Source: Planctomycetota bacterium (GTDB lineage: Bacteria; Planctomycetota; SZUA-567). From it: DNA of 57,777 nucleotides. Under the pieces are notes generated by a model. That model searched no databases, was not told where the DNA came from, and worked only from the letters and a program-made list of their open reading frames with translations. Position 1 is the first letter of the stretch, and every line of letters begins with the position of its first letter. The stretch lies in contig JAISJR010000059.1 in NCBI GenBank assembly GCA_031261425.1, positions 1-57,777 on the forward strand. Reading direction: 5' to 3'. Positions 11,680 through 21,093 of the stretch are shown in pieces. Made by a program: the position numbers and the translations under genes.

Positions 11680-12917
11680 ATGGGACTCAACGACACCCCC
11701 GCCGGCGAGCGGTTGGCGATTGTTTTTTTCGGGCGGCGCAACGCGGGGAAATCGAGCGTCGTCAACGCGGTTACCGGTCAGGATTTGGCGGTGGTGTCCG
11801 AAGTGCGCGGCACGACGACCGACCCGGTGCGCAAAGCGATGGAATTATTGCCGCTCGGTCCCGTCCTGATTATCGACACGCCCGGCATCGACGACGACGG
11901 CGCGCTCGGCGAACTGCGCGTCCGCAAAACGCGGCAAGTCCTCCGCCAAACCGATGTCGCCGTTCTCGTCGTGGACGCCACGCTCGGACTGACCGCGCCC
12001 GACGAGGAACTCCTCGCCATCTTCCGCGACCAAAACATCCCGTATTTGCTCGCCTACAATAAAGCCGATTTACTCGGCGAAAAACCGCCGCGCGACGTCG
12101 AGCCGTGCAACGGCAAGCCGCGCAACGGCGAGCCGCGCGACAATGAAATTTTTCCCGCGGCGCGTAGCGACGCGCTTTTTATCAGCGCGACGACCGGCGA
12201 AAATATCGACGCGCTGAAAAAACGGTTGGCAACGCTCGTCCCCGCGCCGGAAATTAAATTGCGGTTAATCGGCGACTTGCTCCACGGCGGCGATTTCGTG
12301 GTTTTGGTTACGCCGATTGACGCCTCCGCGCCGCGCGGGCGGCTTATTCTGCCGCAACAGCAAACGATTCGCGATATTTTGGAAAGCGATGCGACGGCGA
12401 TTGTGGTCAAGGAATTTGAGTTGCGCGACACGCTGGCGCATCTCGGCAAAAAGCCGCGCTTCGTGATTACCGACAGTCAGGTCTTCGCCAAAGTCGCCGC
12501 CGACGTGCCGCCCGACGTGCCTTTGACCTCATTTTCGATTTTGTTCGCGCGTTACAAAGGCGATTTGCGGCAGGCGGTCGCCGGCGCGGCGGCGACGGAA
12601 AATTTGCGGGACGGCGATGCGGTGTTAATCGCCGAGGGTTGCACGCACCACCGGCAGTGCGACGACATCGGCACGGTGAAACTGCCGCGCTGGCTGAAAA
12701 ATTACACGCGCCAAGATTTGCGTTTTACCTTCACTGCCGGCGGCGAATTTCCCGACGATTTATCGCCGTTCAAATTGGTCGCGCATTGCGGCGGCTGTAT
12801 GTTGAACGCGCGGGAAATGCACTATCGCCGCCGCCGCGCCGCCGCCCAAAACGTGCCGCTGACCAATTACGGCGTGCTGATTGCGTATCTGCAAGGCATC
12901 CTGCCGCGCTGTGTTGA

Positions 12918-12939
<22 letters not shown>
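11680..12939 (+). CDS. hydF: HydF, [FeFe]-hydrogenase maturation GTPase
   Basis: A scaffold GTPase on which the [2Fe] subcluster of [FeFe]-hydrogenase is assembled before transfer to HydA. The G domain has GRRNAGKSS (G1), DTPG (G3) and NKAD (G4). The C-terminal cluster-binding pattern is present: Cys in EGCTHHRQCD and then HCGGC. The start ATG 11680 follows GAAGGA. The product is 419 aa. Shortly after NKAD, a 15-base tandem (about 12100-12144) adds a small Pro/Arg/Asn-rich insert. The tail LELRV comes from the downstream heptamers. No hydE, hydG or hydrogenase gene is in the window. Confidence 0.92.
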
Positions 12940-13076
<137 letters not shown>

Positions 13077-15245
13077 TCACTCCACGCTAATCACCCGGCA
13101 TTTTGCCGCCGGCACGTATTTTTCGACGAGGTCGTTGAGTTTGGCGATTTCAATCGGCTTCGGGAGGAAGTCGGTGAAACCGTTTTCTAAAAACATAGTT
13201 TTCATACCGGCAATGGCGTTGGCGGTCAGCGCGATAATCGGCGTCTTGGGGTAGCCCGCGAGCGCCCGTATCCGTTTGGTCGTTTCGATGCCGTCCATTT
13301 CCGGCATCATATGGTCCATAAAAATCAAATCGTAGGCGTTTTGCCGCGCCGACTCGACCGCTTCGGCGCCGCTTAAACATTTCGTGATTTGCATTTCGTA
13401 GGGTTCGAGCAAGCCCTCGCACACGTCGAGATTGATTTCCACGTCATCGACAATCAACACGCGGCAATCCGGCGCCGTGAACCGCGCCGCGCCGGACGCC
13501 GGCAACGCCGTCGATTCCTGCAAATCGCGGTCGCCGAAATGTTGGGCGCCGGAAAAACGTTGCGTGATAGTCGCGGTGAACACCGACCCCTTGCCGTATT
13601 CGCTGGCAACGGTGATGTCGCCGTCCATCGCGCGGCACAACGCCCGCGTGATGGACATTCCCAAACCGGCGCCTTCGATGGAGCGGTGGCGGTCGAGGTC
13701 GAAGCGCGAGAAGTCCTCGAACAATTTCGGCAGGTCTTCTTCTTTGATGCCGACGCCGCTGTCGGCGACGGTGAAAATGAGGCGCACCGTGTCGGGGGCG
13801 AGGCGCTCGGCGTTGGCGCTGAACGCGATGAAGCCGGCGGGCGTGTATTTCACGGCGTTGGTGAGCAGGTTCAGCAAAATTTGGCGCACGCGGCTTTCGT
13901 CGCCGATGAGCGTCGCCGGAATGTCGAGCGCGAACTCCTCGGTGAATTCGATTTTTTTGTTACCCAAACGATTGCGGACTATCGTGTTGATGTCGCGAAA
14001 CAGCGCCACGGCGGCGTAGGGCGCGGGGGTGATTTGCATCGTGCCGGCTTCGATGCGCGAGAAGTCGAGAATGTCGTTGATGATGGCGAGCAAATTGACG
14101 CCGGCGCGTTTGATTTCCCGCAGACGCTCCACCGCGCCCGGCTTGCCCTGCTCGCGCTCGGCGAGTTCGCTCATCCCGATAATCGCGTTCATCGGCGTGC
14201 GGATTTCGTGGCTCATCCGCGCCAAAAACGAACTCTTGCTTTGATTTTCGTGGTCGGCGCGCAACTTTTCGGCGGTCAGGCGCAACATCACCTCGCTGGT
14301 CGGGCGAAAGATAAAAGCGTGCAGGCATAAATACAACACAAACGCCAACATCAAGCCCGAACACCCCATCATCAACAAGCAAACATTGCGCACAGAATTT
14401 AGCTCGCCGTAGTATTCCGCCGCGGGCAAAAACGCGAGCAAAACGTCTTGCCCGACGCGGTGAAAGGCGGCGAGATATTCCCGCCCGCCGGTCGTCAGCC
14501 AGACAAAACCGGTCGGCGCCGCGGTTACTTGTTTATACCACGCCTCGGAGCGCACGATACTGCCGATGGCGGCGGGGTCGCGGTGCGCGCGATACGCGCC
14601 GTCGCGCAGAATCGCCGCGAAGCCGGTTTTGCCGACGCCGACGACCGCGACGCGCGGTTGGATGTCTTGCAGACGCGCCAACTTCTCGACGACGGCGGCG
14701 CTTAAACTGATTTGCACGTAGCCCGGCGAGCGCGGCGACGCCACGCCGATAAACTGCATCAACTGTCCGGCGTAGCCGTTGGGCATCGGCTCCTGCGCGA
14801 TTTCCAACCGGCGGTCGGTCAGAATTTCGTTGAACGGCGCGGACTGCGGCGAACTGCCCATATCGTAGCCGAGAAAGTCGGGGAAACTGGTCCACTTGAT
14901 AATGTGGTCGGTGTCAATCACGCAAGCGGTTTCGACATCGAGCAATTTTTGGAAGCGTTGCAACGTTTCGACGGTCAGTTGTTCGCGCGGGACTAAATCC
15001 ACCATTTCGGCGAGCGCGCGAGTGAGCGCGAGATTTTTTTGCTCGACCGTGGCGAAGACCAGCGCGGTCAGCCGTTCGGACAATTCGATTTCCGCCGCGA
15101 GCGTGCGCAGGGTCGCCGACATTTGCGAGCGATAGAAAAAGTCGATGTTCTTTTTCATCTCGGCATACATCAAAAAGCCCAGCATCAACAACGGCAGGAG
15201 CGTGATGACAATCGCCAAAATCAGTTTTTTTTGCATCGCGTTCAT
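13077..15245 (-). CDS. Hybrid sensor histidine kinase with receiver domain
   Basis: A membrane sensor kinase. A first membrane segment spans about 8-26, followed by an extracytoplasmic sensing region (about 30-283, Cache-like in layout), and a second membrane segment at about 285-312. Cytoplasmic parts: phospho-acceptor His346 in MSHEIRTPMNAIIG, N box in LLNLLTNAVKYT (460s), ATP lid motifs DSGVGI and GAGLGMSITRAL, then a receiver domain (595-715) with phospho-acceptor Asp644 in FMDHMMPEMDG and the conserved Lys in LPKPIEI. No HAMP domain is evident. No response regulator or phosphotransfer protein is beside it, so the output is unknown. Confidence 0.93.
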   Translation of the reverse strand: MNAMQKKLILAIVITLLPLLMLGFLMYAEMKKNIDFFYRSQMSATLRTLAAEIELSERLTALVFATVEQKNLALTRALAEMVDLVPREQLTVETLQRFQKLLDVETACVIDTDHIIKWTSFPDFLGYDMGSSPQSAPFNEILTDRRLEIAQEPMPNGYAGQLMQFIGVASPRSPGYVQISLSAAVVEKLARLQDIQPRVAVVGVGKTGFAAILRDGAYRAHRDPAAIGSIVRSEAWYKQVTAAPTGFVWLTTGGREYLAAFHRVGQDVLLAFLPAAEYYGELNSVRNVCLLMMGCSGLMLAFVLYLCLHAFIFRPTSEVMLRLTAEKLRADHENQSKSSFLARMSHEIRTPMNAIIGMSELAEREQGKPGAVERLREIKRAGVNLLAIINDILDFSRIEAGTMQITPAPYAAVALFRDINTIVRNRLGNKKIEFTEEFALDIPATLIGDESRVRQILLNLLTNAVKYTPAGFIAFSANAERLAPDTVRLIFTVADSGVGIKEEDLPKLFEDFSRFDLDRHRSIEGAGLGMSITRALCRAMDGDITVASEYGKGSVFTATITQRFSGAQHFGDRDLQESTALPASGAARFTAPDCRVLIVDDVEINLDVCEGLLEPYEMQITKCLSGAEAVESARQNAYDLIFMDHMMPEMDGIETTKRIRALAGYPKTPIIALTANAIAGMKTMFLENGFTDFLPKPIEIAKLNDLVEKYVPAAKCRVISVE

Positions 15246-15279
15246 AAGCGGTCGGGTGGAGATTTGTAGGTGTAGAAAT

Positions 15280-15618
15280 TACGAATTAAAAATTACGAAT
15301 GGTGGAGTTTGATTAGCAATTTCGCGAAGCGCAATTTTGATAATTAGACCTGTTCAACAATCTCCGTCAGTCGCCCCGCAGGGGCGGAGCGTAACAGCCC
15401 AGCGCAACGCGCTGGGTAAAAAATCGCCCATAAATTACGCGCCCTGTAAGGGCAAGGCAAAAAATTTCCACTGCCCTTACAGGGCGGATTTTCCGGCAAT
15501 GCTAACCCAGCCCGCCGGAAAATCATAGAGCCGATTTTCCTTTGGGCTGGGCTGTTACGCCTTGCCGCCACGCGGCGTTTGGCAGGTCTAATTATTGCCA
15601 AAATTCGTAATTTTTAAT
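15280..15618. repeat. Heptamer arms enclosing a GC-palindrome mosaic
   Basis: A 368-base spacer without a gene. Outer parts: AATTACG units and the core GGTGGAGTTTGATTAGC with CGCGAAGCGC at 15283-15348, and AATTCGTAATTTTTAA at 15602-15618. Between them, bounded by AGACCTG and CAGGTCT, lie CGCCCCGCAGGGGCG, CCCAGCGCAACGCGCTGGG, GCCCTGTAAGGGC with its complement, and further GC-rich palindromes. The mosaic sits inside the heptamer element. Confidence 0.8.
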
Positions 15619-17161
15619 CCGTCTTTGTTCTTAAAAACTTTTCCGCGGCGCGGAGCCCGTCGATTGCCGAACTGACGATGCCGCCGGCGTAGCCCGCGCC
15701 TTCGCCGAGCGGGTATAAGCCGCGGCAGTTGACGCTTTCGCCGTTTTCGCCGCGTTCGACGCGCGTCGGCGAAGTGCTTCGCGTTTCCGCGCCGTAAATC
15801 AACGCCGGCGCATTTTCACACCGGCACCGACTGACCACGCTCGGCAAATAAGCGCATAAATCGTCAATAAGCCGCTCCGGTAAAATTTGCCGGAAATCGG
15901 CGGGACGCGCGCGCTGAACCGACCCCGCCGGCAAATCCCGCGGCGCGCGGGGAAAAGCGGACAGCGTCGTCGCGGGCAACGAATAATCGCCGCCGCCCGC
16001 CTGAAACGCGCTTTCTTCGATGGTCGTGATGGTCGTCCGCGCGGCGGCGTCCGGCGCTTGCGGAAACAGCACCGCGGCGTTCGCCCATTGTCCGTTGCGC
16101 GTCGAAGAACTCATCCCGTTGGTCGCGAGCCGTCCCGCGCCGGTCGCGCCCGCTATGACCCGCCCGCCGGGGCACATACAAAAAGTGTAGCCGTTCCCGT
16201 TTTTTTGCGTAAAGAAAAAACTCGCCGCGCCGACCGTCCGCGTCAGCCGGTCGGCGGCGGCGCCCCATTGGGAGCGATTGACACATTCCTGCGGCATTTC
16301 GACGCGCACACCGAGCGCGTAGCCCTTTACTTTTAGCGCGACGCCGCGCCGGCGCAACATCTCATAGACATCGTCGGCGCTATGACCGGCGGCGAGAAAA
16401 ACCGCCGCGGCGTTCAACGTTTCGCCGCCGGCGCGCGCGCCGCGACATTCGCCGGCGTCGATTAAGAGGTCGTCCGCCCGCGCGCCGAAACGAAATTCGC
16501 CGCCGAGTTTTTCAATCAATGCACGCCAACGCGGAATGATTTGCGCCAGCCGGTCGCTACCGAGGTGCGGTTGCGCTTCGTAAAGAATTTCCGGCGCCGC
16601 GCCGCATCGGACTAATAATTCCAGAAAATAATCTTTCGCCGCGAGGTCTTTCGTCCGCGAAGTCAACTTGCCGTCGGAAAACGCGCCCGCGCCGCCTTCA
16701 CCGAAAAAGACGTTGCTTTCGGGATTGAACACGCCGCGCCCCAAAAAATCGCCGACGGCGCGCCGGCGCTCGCGGAGCGGCTGTCCGCGCTCCAAAATCA
16801 GCGGGCGCGCTCCGGCTTGCGCCAAAACATAAGCGGCGGTCAAACCCGCCGGTCCGGCGCCAATCACTAACGGACGCCTCGTTAAATTGACCGCGGGAAA
16901 ACGCAAGGCGGGCGCGGGCGCGTAAGGCGTAACTTTGAGTTTGAGGAATGAGGATTCATCGAGCGACGGCGCAACGTCCCAGACGGCGTTGACGACGTAA
17001 CAAACGGCGCCGCGCCGTGGACGGGCGTCGAGCGAGCGGCGCAAAATTCTGACTAACGTTACCGCCGTTTTTTTCACGCCGAGGCGCTTTGCCGCCGCCG
17101 CCGCGAGTTCGTCCGCCGCGGCGCCGACCGGAACGGTCAGTTCGTTGATGATGATTTGCAT
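15614..17161 (-). CDS. FAD-dependent dehydrogenase (YtfP/COG2509-like)
   Basis: A predicted flavoprotein oxidoreductase. An N-terminal domain of about 85 residues precedes the FAD-binding motif GAGPAGLTAAYVL (from residue 101), followed by LERG, then a conserved segment with FFGEGGAGAFSDGKLTSR and, at the end, GLYPLGEGAGYAGGIVSSAIDG, both hallmarks of the COG2509 group. At 515 aa it has the family length. Its substrate is not known in this family. Last residues and stop (KTD) run into a repeat. No ribosome binding site is visible before ATG 17161, which abuts heptamers. Confidence 0.85.
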   Translation of the reverse strand: MQIIINELTVPVGAAADELAAAAAKRLGVKKTAVTLVRILRRSLDARPRRGAVCYVVNAVWDVAPSLDESSFLKLKVTPYAPAPALRFPAVNLTRRPLVIGAGPAGLTAAYVLAQAGARPLILERGQPLRERRRAVGDFLGRGVFNPESNVFFGEGGAGAFSDGKLTSRTKDLAAKDYFLELLVRCGAAPEILYEAQPHLGSDRLAQIIPRWRALIEKLGGEFRFGARADDLLIDAGECRGARAGGETLNAAAVFLAAGHSADDVYEMLRRRGVALKVKGYALGVRVEMPQECVNRSQWGAAADRLTRTVGAASFFFTQKNGNGYTFCMCPGGRVIAGATGAGRLATNGMSSSTRNGQWANAAVLFPQAPDAAARTTITTIEESAFQAGGGDYSLPATTLSAFPRAPRDLPAGSVQRARPADFRQILPERLIDDLCAYLPSVVSRCRCENAPALIYGAETRSTSPTRVERGENGESVNCRGLYPLGEGAGYAGGIVSSAIDGLRAAEKFLRTKTD

Positions 17162-17164
17162 TTT

Positions 17165-17269
17165 TATTAGAGTTGAAAGTTTAGAGTTGAGAGTTGAGAG
17201 TGTGGAGTTTTCATATCAATGCGCGAAGCGCAACCTCTGCTCAACTCTTAACTCTCAACTCTCCTCTGC
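17165..17269. repeat. AACTCTC heptamer hairpin
   Basis: GAGAGTT units, GTGGAGTTTTCATAT, GCGCGAAGCGC centre, then AACTCTT/AACTCTC units. It separates serC from the FAD dehydrogenase. Confidence 0.85.
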
Positions 17270-18346
17270 TCACCCGTTTTTCTTCTCGAAGTCCCGCATA
17301 AATTGCGTCAGCGCCAACACGCCTGTTTTTTCGCAGGCGTTGTAAATGCTGGCGCGCAAGCCGCCGACCGAGCGGTGTCCTTTCAGCATCGCCAAGCCCG
17401 CCGCCGTCGCTTCTTTGACGAATTTCGCTTCCAAGTCCTCGCTCGCCAAACGCCACGTTACGTTCATTTTCGACCGCGCCGGTTTTTCCGCGCACGGTTT
17501 CCAGAACGCGCTCGCGTCCAAAGCATCATACAGAATCGCCGCCTTTTCGTCGTTCCGTTTTTCTAGCGCTTCCAAGCCGCCCAAACCCTCGACCCAGTCG
17601 CAAATCAGTTTGACGATATACACCGCCCAGGTGTTCGGCGTGTTATACATACTGCCTTCGGCGGCGTGCGTGCGGTAGCGGAAAAATTTGCTCACGGTGT
17701 CCGGACAAATTTCCAGCAGGTCTTGGCGGATGATGACCAGCCCCAAGCCGGACGGTCCGATATTTTTTTGCGCGCCGGCGTAAATCAAACCGAAGTCGGC
17801 GACGTTGAGGCGGCGGCTCATAATATCGGACGACATATCGGCGACGAGCGGCGCCTGCGTTTGCGGAAATTCGTGAAATTGCACCCCGCCGATGGTTTCG
17901 TTGGAGGTGAGATGCACATAGGCGGCGGCGCGCGTTTCGCGCCAGTCCGCCGGTTGCGGCACGGTCATATAGTTGCTGTCTTTGCCGTCCCAAATGACGC
18001 GCGCGCGCCCGACGATTTTCGCTTCGGTCAGCGCTTTTTCCGCCCACGCGCCGGTGTGAATAATGTTGACGACTTGTCCGGGACCGAGCAAATTCAGCGG
18101 CACCATCGCGAATTGCTGACTCGCGCCGCCCGCCAAAAACAACACCGCGTAATTGTCCGGCACGCCCAAAATCCGGCGAATACCGGCTTCGGCGGCGTCG
18201 ATGACGGCTTGATAGGTCTTGCTCCGGTGCGACATTTCCATAATCGACATACCCGTGCCGCCGAAATCCAACATCTCCGCCTGGGCTTTTTCCAACACGG
18301 GCAACGGCAACGCCGCCGGTCCCGCGCCAAAGTTATACACGCGCAT
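17270..18346 (-). CDS. serC: Phosphoserine aminotransferase
   Basis: A PLP enzyme that converts 3-phosphohydroxypyruvate and glutamate to phosphoserine in serine synthesis, and can also serve pyridoxal phosphate synthesis. The N-terminus VYNFGAGPAALP is diagnostic for SerC, MEMSHRS follows, and the PLP lysine is Lys194 in YAGAQKNIGPSG. The length of 358 aa is usual. The start is supported by AAGGAG seven bases before ATG 18346. serA and serB are not in the window. Confidence 0.96.
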   Translation of the reverse strand: MRVYNFGAGPAALPLPVLEKAQAEMLDFGGTGMSIMEMSHRSKTYQAVIDAAEAGIRRILGVPDNYAVLFLAGGASQQFAMVPLNLLGPGQVVNIIHTGAWAEKALTEAKIVGRARVIWDGKDSNYMTVPQPADWRETRAAAYVHLTSNETIGGVQFHEFPQTQAPLVADMSSDIMSRRLNVADFGLIYAGAQKNIGPSGLGLVIIRQDLLEICPDTVSKFFRYRTHAAEGSMYNTPNTWAVYIVKLICDWVEGLGGLEALEKRNDEKAAILYDALDASAFWKPCAEKPARSKMNVTWRLASEDLEAKFVKEATAAGLAMLKGHRSVGGLRASIYNACEKTGVLALTQFMRDFEKKNG

Positions 18347-18379
18347 CGTGGTTCTCCTTGTTTCGACGACCGCTAAAAA

Positions 18380-18619
18380 AAGAGCAATTAAAAATTACGA
18401 ATTGTGAAGTTGTTTCCCCAAACGCAGTGGCTCTATTCAATTGCCACGCCCTTTAGGGCGTGGTTAGCGTTTAGAAAATGACCGGCTTTAGCCGAATTAT
18501 TTATTTGGGCTAAAGCCCTTCTTTTTTTGACCGCCGACCACGCCTTAAAAGGCGTGGCAATTGAATAGAGCCACCGGAAACAACTCCAACTTTATTCCAC
18601 AATTTTTAATTTGTAATTT
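18380..18619. repeat. Heptamer arms enclosing a long GC palindrome (AGGGCGTGG type)
   Basis: Outer AATTAAA/AATTACG units lie at 18380-18402 and 18596-18619. Inside is a long inverted pair: GGCTCTATTCAATTGCCACGCC at 18428-18449 (approximate) and its complement at about 18551-18572, enclosing GGCTTTAGCC and GGGCTAAAGCCC. No gene. Confidence 0.8.
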
Positions 18620-19687
18620 TTAATTTTTAATCGCGTTCAACTGCTTTCGCAACATCGAGGCGCGGAGCGCGTCGCGTTCGGGCGCGGGCATTTCGGCGCG
18701 TCCGGCGTTGACTTGCAGGTGCGCCGGCTGGCACAGCAACAGCCAGCAATTCAGCGCCGCCGGACTGATGGGCGGAATAATCCGCATCGCCGCGCCGAGC
18801 CGCAAACTCGACAGATGAAACATCGCCTCTTCCGCCTTAATCAGCCGCGCCTCGCGCAACACCGCCCACGACCGCCAGACGCGGTCTTCCAATTCCAAGC
18901 GCCGCTCCTGCCAGAGAAAATCCCGCGCTTTCAATTCAAAATCCGTCAACTGATTTATCATCGCCGCGAGGTCGTCAATCAACTCCGACTCCTGCCGCCC
19001 CAACGTAATTTGATTGGACACCTGAAACAAATCGCCGTCGGCTTTCGTGCCTTCGCCGTAGTAGCCGCGCACCGCCAAGTGCAATTCCGTGACCAAGCGG
19101 AATACTTTTTCGATGTGCTTGGTAATCGTCAGCGCCGGCAGATGCAACATCGCCGAGACGCGCATTCCCGTCCCGACGTTGCTCGGACACGCCGTCAGAT
19201 AGCCGAGGTCCGGCGTCCACGCGAAGTCGAGAAAATTCGACAAATCGTCGTCGATTTTGCTTAAAAAATCGTAGGTCTCGCGCAACTGCTCGCCGCCGCC
19301 GAGCGCCTGCAAACGCAGGTGGTCTTCCTCGTTAATCATCAGCGACAATTTTTCCTGCCGGTCGAAAATGACGCCGCGCGCGCCGGGTTTGTCGGTCAGT
19401 TCGCGGCTGATGAGATGGCGTTCGAGCAAAAAAACGCGCTCCAAATCCGAGAGTTGTTCGAGGTCGAAATAGGCGAGTTCCGTGGCGGGAAAGTTGATGG
19501 TCGCCACCGCTTCCCGCACCGTTTTGAGAACGGCGAGCCGCCCCGCGTCGTCCGCCCGCGCCACGAAATTAAACGCCGACAAATTCCGCGCCAAGCGCAC
19601 GCGGCACGACAACACGACGCCGGCGTGGTCGTTTTTGCCGCCGCGCAACCACTCGCCGCAATTTTGGGACAGTTCGGTGATTTTCAT
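18620..19687 (-). CDS. mcsB: McsB, protein-arginine kinase
   Basis: A phosphagen-kinase-fold enzyme that phosphorylates arginine residues on proteins, marking them for ClpCP and controlling stress repressors. Seen are the ATP-binding SCRVRLARN near the start and the loop with the catalytic Cys in CPSNVGTGMRVS. I choose ATG 19687 (355 aa), matching the family length; the frame stays open upstream only through a translated heptamer repeat. The last residues (NAIKN) are made by the next repeat. Its usual activator gene mcsA is about 14 kb away instead of adjacent. Confidence 0.93.
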   Translation of the reverse strand: MKITELSQNCGEWLRGGKNDHAGVVLSCRVRLARNLSAFNFVARADDAGRLAVLKTVREAVATINFPATELAYFDLEQLSDLERVFLLERHLISRELTDKPGARGVIFDRQEKLSLMINEEDHLRLQALGGGEQLRETYDFLSKIDDDLSNFLDFAWTPDLGYLTACPSNVGTGMRVSAMLHLPALTITKHIEKVFRLVTELHLAVRGYYGEGTKADGDLFQVSNQITLGRQESELIDDLAAMINQLTDFELKARDFLWQERRLELEDRVWRSWAVLREARLIKAEEAMFHLSSLRLGAAMRIIPPISPAALNCWLLLCQPAHLQVNAGRAEMPAPERDALRASMLRKQLNAIKN

Positions 19688-19751
19688 TTTTTCGTCGAGA
19701 GAGTTCGGCGCAGTATATTCGGCGGCGGCGCCACGCGCAATTCGGCTTGGT

Positions 19752-19857
19752 GGAACAGAGTTTAGAGTTGAGAGTTGAGAGAGCGGAATTTTATTTTTTA
19801 AGACGCGCGAAGCGCATCCGTCGCTCAACTCTAATCTCTCAACTCTCAACTCTAAAA
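19752..19857. repeat. AACTCTC heptamer hairpin
   Basis: TAGAGTT/GAGAGTT units, AGCGGAATTTTA, GCGCGAAGCGC centre, and AACTCTC units ending at the stop of the M42 peptidase gene. Confidence 0.82.
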
Positions 19858-19858
19858 A

Positions 19859-20932
19859 TCAAACCGGTTGGAAGTCAATTCGCGCCGGCAGTTTTTTCAA
19901 GGTTTCGGCGATGAGTTTGACCGCGTTTTCCACATCGTCCAAATTGACGGTTTCCACCGGCGAGTGCATATAGCGATTGGGGATGCTGACGAGCGCCGCC
20001 GCCGTCCGGTTGCTCGCCATCTGCATCGCGTTGGCGTCGGTGCCGCTCCCGCGCGGAATCGGTTGCAACTGGGTCGGAATTTTTTGCCGCTTCGCCGTTT
20101 GCTCAATCAAAGTGAAAAGTCGGTGGTTGAAATTCGCGCCGCGGTGGATGATGGGTCCGCCGCCGAGTTTCGCCTCGCCGACTTTTTTCGCCTCCATATT
20201 CGGCGCGTCGGTGGCGAAGCCGACATCGACCGCAATCCCCACGTCCGGCTTCAGCGCGTTCGCCGCCGTGGTGGCGCCGCGCAAGCCGATTTCCTCCTGC
20301 ACCGTGCTGACCGCGTGAATGGCGAGATGCGGCAATTTCACGCCGCGCAAGACGCGCAAAACCTCGGCGACGACGAACACGCCAATCCGGTTGTCGAAAC
20401 CGCGGCTGGCGACGTTGCGGTTGCGGAGCGGCAACCAGCCCTTGTTGACGGTCGCGATGTCGCCGAGTTTGACGACTTTTTCCGCGTCTTTTTTATCCGT
20501 CGCGCCGATGTCAATCCACAGCGTTTCGATTTTTTTCGTGCCTTCGGTGCGCTCTTTTTCGTCCATCAAATGAATCGGCTTGACGCCGATGACGCCCGGA
20601 ATCGCGCCTGTCGCCGTGTGAATCAGGACGCTTTCGCCTTGCAACAATTGTAAATTCACGCCGCCGACCGCCGAGAAATACAGAAAGCCCTTGTCGTCAA
20701 CGTGCATAATCATCAGCCCGATTTCGTCGCAATGACCGGCGAGCATCACTTTGACCGCGGCGTCGGGATTCTGCGCGCCCCAGACGTTGCCGTGCGTGTC
20801 GGTGCGCACTTCGTCGGCGTATTTTTGCAGATAGTCGCGCACGACCGCTTGTCCGGGCATTTCATAGCCCGACGGCGTGGGACAGGCGAGCAAATTTTTG
20901 AGAAAATCTAACGCATTTTTCGGCATAGCCAT
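19859..20932 (-). CDS. M42 family aminopeptidase (glutamyl aminopeptidase/endoglucanase-like)
   Basis: A cytosolic dinuclear zinc aminopeptidase that forms large oligomers and trims short peptides. Metal and catalytic blocks are visible: AGHCDEIGLMI, FDNRIGVFV, TVQEEIGLRGA with the catalytic Glu pair, AVDVGFATD, and NRYMHSPVET with the last His. The start is ATG 20932, preceded by AAAGGA; 357 aa. The frame upstream of this start is translated repeat and is discounted. Confidence 0.93.
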   Translation of the reverse strand: MAMPKNALDFLKNLLACPTPSGYEMPGQAVVRDYLQKYADEVRTDTHGNVWGAQNPDAAVKVMLAGHCDEIGLMIMHVDDKGFLYFSAVGGVNLQLLQGESVLIHTATGAIPGVIGVKPIHLMDEKERTEGTKKIETLWIDIGATDKKDAEKVVKLGDIATVNKGWLPLRNRNVASRGFDNRIGVFVVAEVLRVLRGVKLPHLAIHAVSTVQEEIGLRGATTAANALKPDVGIAVDVGFATDAPNMEAKKVGEAKLGGGPIIHRGANFNHRLFTLIEQTAKRQKIPTQLQPIPRGSGTDANAMQMASNRTAAALVSIPNRYMHSPVETVNLDDVENAVKLIAETLKKLPARIDFQPV

Positions 20933-20971
20933 TGGCGGAGTCCTTTCTTGAATAGTGGGCAATGGGCAGTA

Positions 20972-21090
20972 AAAGAACAATTAGAAATTAAAAATTAAAA
21001 ATTAAAAATAGAGGAATAATTAGCAAAAATTGCGCGAAGCGATTTTGACCATCAAACTCCACAATTTTTAATTCTTAATTGCTCTTCCAC
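20972..21090. repeat. AATTAAA heptamer hairpin
   Basis: AATTAAA units, AGAGGAATAATTAGC, TTGCGCGAAGCGATTT centre, CATCAAACTCCACA, then AATTTTTAATTCTTAATT. Confidence 0.82.
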
Positions 21091-21093
21091 CGC

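Noticed and set aside
19688-19849. N-terminal extension of McsB
   Set aside because: The extra 54 codons are translated heptamer repeat and are absent from the family; ATG 19687 gives the normal length.
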